A DNA stretch of 64,000 nucleotides, taken from CAVTRI01 sp963737075 (GTDB taxonomy: Bacteria > Actinomycetota > Acidimicrobiia > Acidimicrobiales > Palsa-688). Below the pieces are notes generated by a model. It ran no database searches. It was not told the DNA's origin and saw only the letters and a list, made by a program, of their open reading frames with translations. Positions 23,326-31,994 of this stretch are shown piece by piece. Within the stretch, counting starts at the first letter, position 1. Every line of letters begins with the position of its first letter. The translations under genes and the position numbers were made by a program. The stretch is from positions 248,001-312,000 of the forward strand of contig CAVTRI010000001.1 of the NCBI GenBank assembly GCA_963737075.1. Reading direction: 5' to 3'.

Positions 23326-24098
23326 CCGGGCTGGCATCTGCCTGCGACGCCATTGGCGAGCTGCTCGGCGCCTACGTCGTGGACGCACTCGACGAGTCAG
23401 AGACGGCTGCCGTCGAAGCGCACCTGGCCGAATGCCCGCGGTGTGCTCAAGAGGTGGACGCCCACCGGGAGACCGTCGGTCTCCTCGCCGCCAGCAGCGG
23501 GGACGCCCCTGACCGGGTGTGGAACCGCATCGCCGGCGCCATCGAGGCCGGCCCCGGTCCGCTCGGCGAGGCGCGGACGCCGCCTGTGGTCCACCCCGCG
23601 GCAGCTTCGCGGACGCGGAGGTGGCCGGTCCGCGCCCTGGCCGCGGCGGCGCTCATCGCAGCCGCGGTTGCCATCGGGATTCAGACGGTCCGGGTCAACC
23701 ATCTCGACCATCAGGTCAGCCGGCTCAACGCCGCCGCCCAACAGCAAGGTGCGCTCCAGGGCGCGGCGGCTGCCGTGCTCGACCCGTCCGCCAAGCACCT
23801 GGTCCTTACGTCCACTCAGCCTGGGCATCAGCGGGTCGGCCAGCTGGTGATCCTCCCGTCCGGCGCTGCCTACATCGTGGACGCCACCATGGCGCGCCTT
23901 CCTGCGTCCCGCACCTATCAGCTTTGGTCGCTCGTCGGGGGGCGAACCATCTCGACCGGATTACTCGGCAACCATCCGACGACGGTCGCCTTCCACGTCG
24001 ACCCCGGCGTCAGCCCGAGCACCTTCCTCGTCAGCGTGGAGCCCGCTGGCGGGGTGGTCGCGCCCACCAGCGCACCCGTGGCACAGGCAATCGCGTAA
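23322..24098 (+). CDS. membrane zinc anti-sigma factor (RskA type)
   Basis: 258 residues. A ZAS domain with His34, Cys38 and Cys41 (HLAECPRC), one membrane helix at about 103-121, a short coiled coil at 124-148, and an extracytoplasmic RskA domain (150-258) with TYQLWSLVGGRTISTGLLG. It should hold the preceding ECF sigma factor at the membrane until regulated proteolysis or redox change releases it. GTG 23322 places the ZAS domain at its normal position and follows the sigma gene by 61 bases. Confidence 0.9.
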   Translation: MTGLASACDAIGELLGAYVVDALDESETAAVEAHLAECPRCAQEVDAHRETVGLLAASSGDAPDRVWNRIAGAIEAGPGPLGEARTPPVVHPAAASRTRRWPVRALAAAALIAAAVAIGIQTVRVNHLDHQVSRLNAAAQQQGALQGAAAAVLDPSAKHLVLTSTQPGHQRVGQLVILPSGAAYIVDATMARLPASRTYQLWSLVGGRTISTGLLGNHPTTVAFHVDPGVSPSTFLVSVEPAGGVVAPTSAPVAQAIA

Positions 24099-24144
24099 GC
24101 GAACCGCTGACTCGGGTTACACCCTCGACGCCTAGTGCCCGCTC

Positions 24145-25980
24145 TCAGCCGTAGCTCTTTACCGCCTCGATGATGGCCGCGGTGTCGATGCCCGCCTCGG
24201 CCAGCTGCTCCTCGGGGCTTCCTGACGTCGGCATGCCCCGCACGGCCAGACGCCGCAAGCGGAGCGCCAGGCCCTCTTCCGAAAGGGCGGCGGCCACGGC
24301 CTCGCCGAGACCCCCCTCCGCCCAATGGTCTTCGACGGTCACGACCCGACCGCCCGTGGCGCGGGCGGCGTCGATGATGCCATCGACGTCAAGCGGCTTG
24401 ATGGAATAGGCGTCGATCACGCGGATCGCCACCCCCTCGCTGGACAGCTCGTCCGCGGCGCGCAGGGCTTCGGGCACTGTGATTCCGGCGGCGACGACGG
24501 TCGCCGCATCCGCCGCCGCCGCCCGCAGCAGCTTGCTGGCGCCCACGGGGAAGTCCTCCTCGGGGCTGTAGATGACGGGCGTGTTGCCCCTCGTGGTCCG
24601 CAGGTAGCTGATGGCGTCCAGGTCGGCCATGGCGGCGACGAGTCTTGCGGTCTGGTTGGCGTCGCACGGATAGAGGACCACGCTGCCGTGGATGGCCCGG
24701 AACATGGCGATATCTTCCAGGCCCATCTGCGAGGGTCCATCGGCGCCGATCGACACCCCGGCGTGCGACCCCACCAGCGACATCCGTGCCCGGCTCACCG
24801 CCGCCATGCGCACGAAGTCGTACGCACGGGCGAAAAACGCCGCGAAGGTCGAGGCGAACGGCTTCCATCCCTGCACCTGCATGCCGGCCGCGGCGGCGAC
24901 CATCTGCTGCTCCGAGATGTACATCTCGAAATAGCGCTCGGGGTGGGCCTCCTGGAAGTACTCGGCATAGGTGGAGTTGCTGACTTCTCCGTCCAGCGCC
25001 ACCACGTCGCCCCGCACACTCCCCAGTGCGGCCAGGACCTCACCGTAAGCCTTCCGCGTCGACCGTTGAGATCCCAATGTGTATCGCGGCAGCTGGCCGC
25101 CGCCAGTCGAGAACACATGGGGCTTGGCGTCGCTCTCGGGACTGGCAACGGTGACCGACAGCCGCCTCTCCCCGCCCAGCTCGGCGATGGCCCCCTCCGG
25201 GTCCTCGAGGGGCTGCCCGTGCACACCCGGCTGATCCTCGACCGCCTTGACGCCGCGGCCTTTGAGGGTCCTGGCCACGATCACGGTCGGCTTCTCTGTG
25301 GTGGCGACCGCCTCGGTGTAGGCCCGGTCGACCTGCTCGACGTCATGGCCGTCGACTTCGACGGCGTGCCAGCCGCACGCCTCCGCCCGCCGGCTGTAGC
25401 TGGCCAGATCCCACCCGTGCATCGTCTCGCCCCGCTGACCGAGGCGGTTGACGTCGATCACCACGGTCAGGTTGTCGAGGTTTTCGTACGCCGCGTGCTC
25501 GAAAGCTTCCCAGATGGAACCCTCAGCCATCTCGCTGTCGCCGCAGAGCACCCACACCCGGTAGGGCAGCCGGTCCAGTCGCTTTCCCGTCAAGGCGAGG
25601 CCGACCCCGACCGGCAGGCCGAACCCGAGGGAGCCGGTCGCCACGTCCACCCAGGGCAGGCGGGGCGTGGGATGTCCCTCCAGCCTGCTGCCGAGCTTGC
25701 GGTAGGAGAGCAGCTCGTCGTCACTGATCGCCCCGGCCGCCTTATAGAGCGCATACAGGAGGGGGGAGGCGTGACCTTTCGAGAAGATCAGGTGGTCGTT
25801 CCCGCGGTTCCCGGGGGGGTCGAAGTCGTAGTGGAGATGGTTGGCGAACAGCACGGCCATCAGTTCCGCGGCCGACATGGACGATGTCGGGTGGCCCGAC
25901 CCGGCGGCGCTGCTGGCGCGGATGGAGTCGACGCGTAACTGCTGTGCAAGATCCTCGAGAAACCCACGGTCTGTCAACAT
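24145..25980 (-). CDS. tkt: transketolase
   Basis: 611 residues. AGSGHPTSSMSAAELMAVLF and KGHASPLLYALYKAAG are the transketolase N-terminal motifs. GDSEMAEGSIWEAFEHAAYE to DVNRLGQ is the TPP/Mg motif, and SHAGVSIGADGPSQMGLEDI is the C-terminal signature. It interconverts pentose-phosphate-pathway sugars and makes sedoheptulose 7-phosphate, the substrate of GmhA encoded 11 kb away. ATG 25980 has TAGGAGG at good spacing and leaves a possible stress promoter upstream. The longer frame upstream is antisense to the DUF2071 gene. Confidence 0.93.
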   Translation of the reverse strand: MLTDRGFLEDLAQQLRVDSIRASSAAGSGHPTSSMSAAELMAVLFANHLHYDFDPPGNRGNDHLIFSKGHASPLLYALYKAAGAISDDELLSYRKLGSRLEGHPTPRLPWVDVATGSLGFGLPVGVGLALTGKRLDRLPYRVWVLCGDSEMAEGSIWEAFEHAAYENLDNLTVVIDVNRLGQRGETMHGWDLASYSRRAEACGWHAVEVDGHDVEQVDRAYTEAVATTEKPTVIVARTLKGRGVKAVEDQPGVHGQPLEDPEGAIAELGGERRLSVTVASPESDAKPHVFSTGGGQLPRYTLGSQRSTRKAYGEVLAALGSVRGDVVALDGEVSNSTYAEYFQEAHPERYFEMYISEQQMVAAAAGMQVQGWKPFASTFAAFFARAYDFVRMAAVSRARMSLVGSHAGVSIGADGPSQMGLEDIAMFRAIHGSVVLYPCDANQTARLVAAMADLDAISYLRTTRGNTPVIYSPEEDFPVGASKLLRAAAADAATVVAAGITVPEALRAADELSSEGVAIRVIDAYSIKPLDVDGIIDAARATGGRVVTVEDHWAEGGLGEAVAAALSEEGLALRLRRLAVRGMPTSGSPEEQLAEAGIDTAAIIEAVKSYG

Positions 25981-26009
25981 GCGCCTCCTAGCGGCCACTA
26001 CCGGACTAC

Positions 26010-26034
26010 GTTCCCGCGCAGGCCTGAGGCAAAC
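26010..26034 (-). promoter_or_regulatory. possible sigma-B-like promoter of transketolase
   Basis: Minus strand: GTTT (26034-26031), 15 bases, GGGAAC (26015-26010), 29 bases before ATG 25980. The -10 box departs from GGGTA. Confidence 0.35.
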
Positions 26035-26056
26035 ATAGGGCCAGCCGCCTTGTTGT

Positions 26057-26809
26057 TCAGGGCGCGGTGTGGAACCTGGGCGGACCGATCCGGACCTCGA
26101 CACCAGGCGAAAAGTGGACGATGGGCTCGTCTTCCGGCGGCGGGAGGTTGGCGGACTGGAGCAGCTCCTGGCGCAGGTGCCGCAGCCGGGCCGAATGAAG
26201 GGGCCATGGCGGGTGCGAGACGTCGGTTCGTTGGAGCAGCCGCGCATGCTGGTTCCACAGCGTGAACCGGGCCGTCAGGTAGTGGTCGAACCCTGTCGTC
26301 CGCTCCGGAGCCATGGCTGCTCCCGGCTCCACCTCGATCTCGTAGCCAGCACCAGCACCGGGCCATCGACGTGTCGCCTGGTACCAGATCTTTTCCTCGC
26401 TTTCCTCGAGGGACATGGTCCCTCGGTAGTACGGCAGGCCGTACAAGGCACGGGCGGCGACGACCGCCGACGGGCTGCCCGCGTCCAGCGAGAAGAACCA
26501 GATGCCTGGGCGGGCGCCGGGGCCGACCACGTACGTCCGGACGTTGGTTTCTGGAAAGGGAGGCACGAGCTGCCATGTCCGGCCGATCGGCGCCTGCACG
26601 TGCATGCGGAACAGGACAAGGCCGACCCACGCCTGGCCCGCCCAGGGCTCGACCTCCAAGCCAGCCGGCAGGTGTCGACGGATGAGATCGACCGGGTAGG
26701 GCCAGTGCAGGAACGTGGCAGATTCCCAGCGGTGCCGCATCACGGGCACCCGGATTCGCCGAGGAGGAAAGGGCGATGTGACGAGCGTCTCCTTCGGGTT
26801 CGTGCTCAT
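26057..26809 (-). CDS. DUF2071 (YqjF-like) protein
   Basis: 250 residues. HRWESATFLHWPYPVDLIRR, LPAGLEVEPWAGQAWVGLVLF and TYVVGPGARPGIWFFSLDAG match DUF2071 (Bacillus YqjF), a beta-barrel-like fold related to acetoacetate decarboxylase. Its biochemical role is unknown. ATG 26809 follows GGGAGCG. It stands 51 bases after the end of the hybrid kinase gene on the same strand and could be read through from it. Confidence 0.87.
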   Translation of the reverse strand: MSTNPKETLVTSPFPPRRIRVPVMRHRWESATFLHWPYPVDLIRRHLPAGLEVEPWAGQAWVGLVLFRMHVQAPIGRTWQLVPPFPETNVRTYVVGPGARPGIWFFSLDAGSPSAVVAARALYGLPYYRGTMSLEESEEKIWYQATRRWPGAGAGYEIEVEPGAAMAPERTTGFDHYLTARFTLWNQHARLLQRTDVSHPPWPLHSARLRHLRQELLQSANLPPPEDEPIVHFSPGVEVRIGPPRFHTAP

Positions 26810-26860
26810 CGCTCCCGCGACGTACCCCCCAGGGTCGGGTGCAGTCGCGGCAAAGGAATT

Positions 26861-29800
26861 TCAGGCTCGGCGAGCGAGCAGCACTGCGATGTCGTCGTCG
26901 GGAGCGTGGTCGCCGAACTGGGCCTGAATCAAACGAGGGGGGAGGTCGCTGAGCGGTGTCGTCTGCTCCAAGAGCCGCTCGGCGAGGACGTCGATGCTCT
27001 GCTCGATGTCGTCGCCTCGGCGCTCGACGAGCCCGTCGGTGTACAGCGCAATCGTGGCTGCCTCCGGCACGATCACCAGCCCGTCTGAGCAGTCGAGCTC
27101 CCCATTACCGAGGGGCGGGCCCGAGCCTAGGAGCCGGATCGGCGGGGCTCCCCGTTGGACGACGAGCGGGGGGACGTGGCCGGCGTTGGCGTAGCGCAGC
27201 GAGTGCTCGGTCGGGTCGTAGATCGCGCACACGCAGGTGACGAGCTCGTCGGGCGCGAGGTCGCACACGAGGGCGTCGACGAGTTGCATGAGCTCGGACG
27301 GACCCACGTCGAGCAGGCTGTACGCGCGCACAGCCGTGCGAACCTGCCCCATCACGGTGGCCGCGTGCACCCCTCTTCCCATGACGTCGCCAACCACGAG
27401 CACCGTCCGCCCGTCGTCCTTGGCGATGACGTCGTACCAGTCGCCGCCGACCTGGGTGTTCCGCACCCCGGCCTGATAGTACGCAGCGACCTCGAGACCC
27501 AACGCCTCCGCGTTGACGGGAGGAAGCAGGCTGCGCTGCAGTTCTTCGGCGATCTGGTGCTCTCTCGCCAGCGCCTCCCGGGCCGCGGTCGCGGCGGCGC
27601 GCTCGTCTGCGATCCGGTGCTGGTCGGTGATGTCTTGCGCCGAGCCTCGCAACCTCTTCGACCCGTCGGGTTCGGCCACGACCTCAGCCCGGATGCATAT
27701 CCAGCGCCATTCGTTATTGACGCGGACTCGGAGCTCATGCTCCAACGAGTCCCCCGGCTGTGTCGATCGGGCGATGTTCGTCATCACCTCTCCCCGGTCC
27801 TCGGGAATGACCCGCGCCAGGGCGTCGGAGATCTCGATGACGCCGACGTCCGAGGTGTCCAACCCGAGCATGCGCAAAAAGCCGTCCGAGGCGGCCATGA
27901 CCATGCCTGTGTCGAGATCGATCTCGAAGCTGCCGAGATGGCCGATCCGCTCCGCCTCGTCCAGCAGGTTTTGGCTACGCCGCAGCTCCTGCTGGGCGCG
28001 CCGGACCCGGTCGAGCTCCAGGTTGGCGCGGACCCGGGCCCGCAGCTCCCGGGCCGAGAACGGCTTCACGAGGTAGTCGTCCGCCCCGGCCTCCAAGCCC
28101 TCGGCCACACCCTCTTCACCGGCCCGGGCCGACACGAGGATCACCGGAATGCCCACTGTTTGCGGGTCCGCGCGCAGCGATTTGAGCAACCCGAACCCGT
28201 CCAGATTGGGCATCATGACGTCCGCGATCACCAGGTCGGGCGGGTTGGTGCGGGCCAGCTCCCGGGCAACCTCCCCGTCGGGGGCGACGTCGACCAGGTA
28301 GTCGCCCCGCAGCAGCCCCGAGACATACGCGCGCATGTCGAGGTTGTCGTCGGCGACGAGGATTCGCGGACGACGACCGCCGGGGAGCGCAGCCTCGCGG
28401 TCCTCGTCCGCGACCGCTTCCAGCCAGCGCTGCACCTCGACCAGGAACGGCTCCGCCAGATTCGGGGTTCCCCGTGTGCCGGCGCCGCCCGGTGCGGCGT
28501 CGGTGGGTTCGGCCGCCTCGTCGAAGGGGAGCGACACCGAAAACGTGCTGCCCTTTCCCTCAGCGCTCTGCACCGATACCTCGCCCCCGTGGAGGCGGAC
28601 CAGTTCGTCGACGAGGGAAAGGCCGATTCCTGACCCTTCGTGGCTGCGGGCGCTGAGCCCTTCGACACGGTGAAAGCGCTCGAACACCCGCGGCAGATCT
28701 GCTTCCGGAATCCCCACGCCCGTATCCGTCACGGAAAGCTCGACCCGCTCGCCGCTCTCATCGCATCGTAAGCGGACGACGACGCTGCCCTCGAACGTGT
28801 ACTTGACCGCGTTCGACAGCAGGTTGAGCATGATCTTCGCCCACATTTCCCGGTCAATGGCGACCGGAGCAGACAACGCCGAGATGTCGATGGTGAGCGC
28901 CAGCCCGGCGCGTTCGCACGCTGACCGGAACATCGACGCCAGCGCGTGGGTCTCGGCCGCGAGGTCGATCGCCTCCGTCGACCGTGTCATGCGGCCGGCT
29001 TCCAACCGGGAGAAGTCGAGCACGGTGTCGACGAGGCCGCTCAGGCGCTGCGCGTTGCGCAGGATGAGCTCCAACCGGGCGCGCTGGGCGGGCTCGAGCG
29101 GGTGCTGATCGTCCGCCAGGGCGTCCTGAGCGGGGGCCAGCAACAAGGTCAGGGGGGTACGTAACTCGTGGCTGACCCCGGTGAAGAACGCCGTTTTGGC
29201 TCGGTCCAGCTCGGTGAGCTGCTCGGCGCGCCGGCGTTCGGCGTCATAAGCGCGACCGGATGCGAGGCTGGACGCCAGCTGCGCGGCCATCAGGCCGACA
29301 AACGTGTACAGGTCGGCGTCGACGGCCAGGTACGGGTTGAGCCCGGCCACGAGAAACCCGAGCGGCCGCGGCTGGCCGTACTGGGCCAGTGGCACGACCA
29401 GCGCGTGGGTGGCTTCCTTTCCTAGTGGCGAGGCCGGTAGGCGGGAGAAGCGCGCATTGAGGTCGTCGACCAGCACGGACGAGCCGCTCGCGAGCTCGTC
29501 GACCGGCCAGCAGGCAGCGGGATCGCCTGCGGCTACCACCTGTGGCGCCACCGGATCGCCCGGCGCCCCTCCCGTGGTGAACGCCAGGTCGGCTGTGCGG
29601 GCGTCGTCGGAGAAGATATAAAGAGCGGTGAACGGTAGAGACCGGCGGTTTTCGGACAGCTCGGTTTGGGCGGCCGCGAGCACGTCGCTCTCGCCCTGCG
29701 CCGCCGAGAGCGCGGCACCGAGGCCGCGCAGGGTGCGGAGGCGCCGCTCGGAGATCACCCGGTCCGTCTCCTCGCTGACGACGCACAGCATCCCGGCGAC

Positions 29801-30223
29801 CAGACCGTCGTCGTCGGCCAGCGGGCTGTAGGAGAAGGTGTGGTACGTCTCTTCGAGATACCCCGACCGCTCGAGGAACAACAGCAGCCGCTCGTCCCAG
29901 GTCGCGGCTCCTGTTTTCAACACGGATTCGATGCGCGGGCCGATGTCGGGCCAGATCTCCGCCCACACCTCCGGTGCCGGGCGGCCCAGGGCCCAGGGGT
30001 ACTTCTGGCCGAGCGTGTCTTGCCGGTAGGCATCGTTGCAGAAGAACGTCAGCTCCGGGCCCCAGGCCATCCACATCGAAAACCGAGATGTCAGGACCAC
30101 GCGCACGATGGTCTGCAAGCTCGACGGCCATTTCTGCGGAGGTCCGAGTGGCGTCGACGACCAGTCAACGCCAAGGAGGTCCCGTCCTACTTCTCCTGTT
30201 GTGGCGACGACGTCTTCGAACAT
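26861..30223 (-). CDS. hybrid PAS/GAF histidine kinase, receiver and PP2C (SpoIIE/RsbU) phosphatase
   Basis: 1120 residues. A PAS-like domain spans about 10-150 and a GAF domain 165-325. The HisKA/HATPase part has phosphoacceptor His352 (SHELRTPLTLLL), N-box NLLSNAVKY near 467-475 and glycine loops DTGVGIPE and GSGIGLS. A receiver follows (ILVADDN at 621-627, phosphoacceptor Asp668). A second PAS domain lies at about 755-870, and the C-terminal PP2C/SpoIIE domain carries GGDWYD (Asp928) and GDVMGRG (Asp946). This chain could convert a kinase signal into dephosphorylation of an anti-anti-sigma protein. No membrane segment is visible. Confidence 0.92.
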   Translation of the reverse strand: MFEDVVATTGEVGRDLLGVDWSSTPLGPPQKWPSSLQTIVRVVLTSRFSMWMAWGPELTFFCNDAYRQDTLGQKYPWALGRPAPEVWAEIWPDIGPRIESVLKTGAATWDERLLLFLERSGYLEETYHTFSYSPLADDDGLVAGMLCVVSEETDRVISERRLRTLRGLGAALSAAQGESDVLAAAQTELSENRRSLPFTALYIFSDDARTADLAFTTGGAPGDPVAPQVVAAGDPAACWPVDELASGSSVLVDDLNARFSRLPASPLGKEATHALVVPLAQYGQPRPLGFLVAGLNPYLAVDADLYTFVGLMAAQLASSLASGRAYDAERRRAEQLTELDRAKTAFFTGVSHELRTPLTLLLAPAQDALADDQHPLEPAQRARLELILRNAQRLSGLVDTVLDFSRLEAGRMTRSTEAIDLAAETHALASMFRSACERAGLALTIDISALSAPVAIDREMWAKIMLNLLSNAVKYTFEGSVVVRLRCDESGERVELSVTDTGVGIPEADLPRVFERFHRVEGLSARSHEGSGIGLSLVDELVRLHGGEVSVQSAEGKGSTFSVSLPFDEAAEPTDAAPGGAGTRGTPNLAEPFLVEVQRWLEAVADEDREAALPGGRRPRILVADDNLDMRAYVSGLLRGDYLVDVAPDGEVARELARTNPPDLVIADVMMPNLDGFGLLKSLRADPQTVGIPVILVSARAGEEGVAEGLEAGADDYLVKPFSARELRARVRANLELDRVRRAQQELRRSQNLLDEAERIGHLGSFEIDLDTGMVMAASDGFLRMLGLDTSDVGVIEISDALARVIPEDRGEVMTNIARSTQPGDSLEHELRVRVNNEWRWICIRAEVVAEPDGSKRLRGSAQDITDQHRIADERAAATAAREALAREHQIAEELQRSLLPPVNAEALGLEVAAYYQAGVRNTQVGGDWYDVIAKDDGRTVLVVGDVMGRGVHAATVMGQVRTAVRAYSLLDVGPSELMQLVDALVCDLAPDELVTCVCAIYDPTEHSLRYANAGHVPPLVVQRGAPPIRLLGSGPPLGNGELDCSDGLVIVPEAATIALYTDGLVERRGDDIEQSIDVLAERLLEQTTPLSDLPPRLIQAQFGDHAPDDDIAVLLARRA

Positions 30224-30306
30224 GTCGCTTTGAGAGCGTAGTCACAGAGCCGGCCGCGCGACCCGACGCCACGGATTAATACCAAGCACGTAGTTTTCTG
30301 CAGGTC

Positions 30307-30331
30307 GTTTAGTGGTTTGCGCCTCGGGTAT
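30307..30331 (+). promoter_or_regulatory. sigma-B-like promoter of the heptose-glycan operon
   Basis: GTTT (30307-30310), 15 bases, GGGTAT (30326-30331). Ten bases separate the -10 box from ATG 30342, as at six other genes here, suggesting a leaderless start. This is the only convincing promoter in the 118-base divergent spacer on this strand. Confidence 0.55.
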
Positions 30332-30341
30332 GCGTGGCCGC

Positions 30342-31994
30342 ATGGCCCGGGTCCTTGGCGTGAATGCAGTGTTCCACGACCCGGCGGCGGCGCTCGTCGT
30401 GGATGGGCGCATCGTGGCGGCGGCAGAGGAGGAACGGTTTTCTCGCCGCAAGCACGGCAAGCAGGCCGTCCCTTTTTCGACCTGGGAGCTGCCGGAGGCC
30501 GCCGCGCGCTGGTGCCTGCATGAGGGGGGGCTGCGCGCGGAGGACCTGGACGCCGTCGGCTACTCGTACGAGCCCCGGCTGCTCGACGACCAGAGCGAAA
30601 ACCTCACAATCGACGACTGGGAACCGTTGCGGACCTTGTACGCGCGCCGGGCTCCGTCCTTTCTTCAGACCGCCCTACCTGGCCTGGATCCGGCCTGCGT
30701 GCGGTTCGTGCCTCATCACGTCGCCCACGCAGCGTCGGCGCACCTGGCCGCACCGTGGCCGAACTCGAGCGTGCTCGTGCTCGACGGCCGCGGCGAGACG
30801 GCGTCGCACCTGGCCGGCCGAGCCCGCGGCGGCCATTTGGACGTGCTGAAGGCCCAGCAGCTACCCCATTCGCTGGGCCTGATGTACGAGGAGGTCACCG
30901 AGCACCTCGGCTTCAAACGCAGCAGCGACGAGTACAAGGTCATGGCGATGGCGTCGTACGGGCAGCCGACCTGGATCGGCGAGCTCCGGCAGCTCATCCG
31001 TCCCATTGGCGACGGGGGTTTCGTCGTGGAGCCGGTCGAGTGGGGCAGCTTTGTCAAGCGACGCCGGCCGGGCAGCGGGTGGACGGCCGAGCACGCCGAC
31101 CTGGCCAGCTCGGTGCAGATCCGCTTGGAGGAGGTGCTCCTCGACCTGGCTCATTGGCTCCACGCCGAGACTGCCGACCGGGTGCTCACCATGGCTGGTG
31201 GGGTCGCGCTCAACTGTGTCGCCAACGCCCGTCTGGCTGAGCAGGGGCCCTTCGAGCACATATGGGTGCAGCCCGCGGCCGGAGACGCGGGAACCGCCCT
31301 CGGTGCCGCGCTGTACATGGCTTGCCAGCTCGGAGATCGTGTCGAGCCGATGACCTCGGCCGCACTCGGGCGGGCGTGGTCGGACGACGAGCTTGAAGCG
31401 TGGTTGCTCGAGGCCGGCGTGCCTTATGAACGCTCGGCGGAGGTGGCCGCCACCACCGCGGATATCTTGGCCGCGGACGGCATCGTCGCTTGGTTTCAGG
31501 GCCGCAGCGAGTATGGGCCGCGCGCCCTCGGGCACCGCAGCCTGTTGGCCGATCCCCGGCGGGCGGCCAACGTGGACCGCCTCAACCGGGTGAAGGGGCG
31601 GGAGCAGTTTCGCCCCGTGGCGCCGATGGTGACCGAAGAACGCGCGCCGGAGATTTTCGAGGGACTGTACCCGAGCCCGTACATGCTGTTCACCCACCGG
31701 GTTCGACCCGGCTGGCGCCAACGCATCCCGGCGGTGATGCACGTCGACGGGACCGCCCGAGTGCAGACGGTGTCGGCTGTCGACGAGCCGCTCGTGCATC
31801 GGATGCTCGGCGAGATGGAGCGCCGCACCGGTGTGCCGGTGGTCGTCAACACGAGCCTCAACACTGCCGGCCGGCCAATGGTCGACGATCCCCGCGACGC
31901 ATTGGAGTGCTTTGGGTCTGCGCCGGTCGACGCGCTGGTTCTGGGACCGTTCGTCGTCCGTCGGGACGCCATCTTCTCGCCATCCCGGCCGTGA
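30342..31994 (+). CDS. carbamoyltransferase (NodU/TobZ family)
   Basis: 550 residues. The N-terminal Kae1-like domain begins LGVNAVFHDPAAALVVDGRI with EEERFSRRKH; HHVAHAASAH carries metal-binding histidines, followed by VLVLDGRGE and GGVALNCVAN. The C-terminal YrdC-like part has FQGRSEYGPRALGHRSLLAD and VVVNTSLNTAGRPMVDDP. Such enzymes carbamoylate a sugar hydroxyl using carbamoyl phosphate and ATP. ATG 30342 was preferred to ATG 30330 because a promoter -10 box ends 10 bases upstream. The next gene begins as GTGA on its stop. First gene of the glycan operon. Confidence 0.92.
   Translation: MARVLGVNAVFHDPAAALVVDGRIVAAAEEERFSRRKHGKQAVPFSTWELPEAAARWCLHEGGLRAEDLDAVGYSYEPRLLDDQSENLTIDDWEPLRTLYARRAPSFLQTALPGLDPACVRFVPHHVAHAASAHLAAPWPNSSVLVLDGRGETASHLAGRARGGHLDVLKAQQLPHSLGLMYEEVTEHLGFKRSSDEYKVMAMASYGQPTWIGELRQLIRPIGDGGFVVEPVEWGSFVKRRRPGSGWTAEHADLASSVQIRLEEVLLDLAHWLHAETADRVLTMAGGVALNCVANARLAEQGPFEHIWVQPAAGDAGTALGAALYMACQLGDRVEPMTSAALGRAWSDDELEAWLLEAGVPYERSAEVAATTADILAADGIVAWFQGRSEYGPRALGHRSLLADPRRAANVDRLNRVKGREQFRPVAPMVTEERAPEIFEGLYPSPYMLFTHRVRPGWRQRIPAVMHVDGTARVQTVSAVDEPLVHRMLGEMERRTGVPVVVNTSLNTAGRPMVDDPRDALECFGSAPVDALVLGPFVVRRDAIFSPSRP

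Noticed and set aside
27155..28633. A 492-codon plus-strand open frame opposite the hybrid kinase
   Set aside because: It mirrors the kinase and receiver codons on the other strand; no family motif or start signal.
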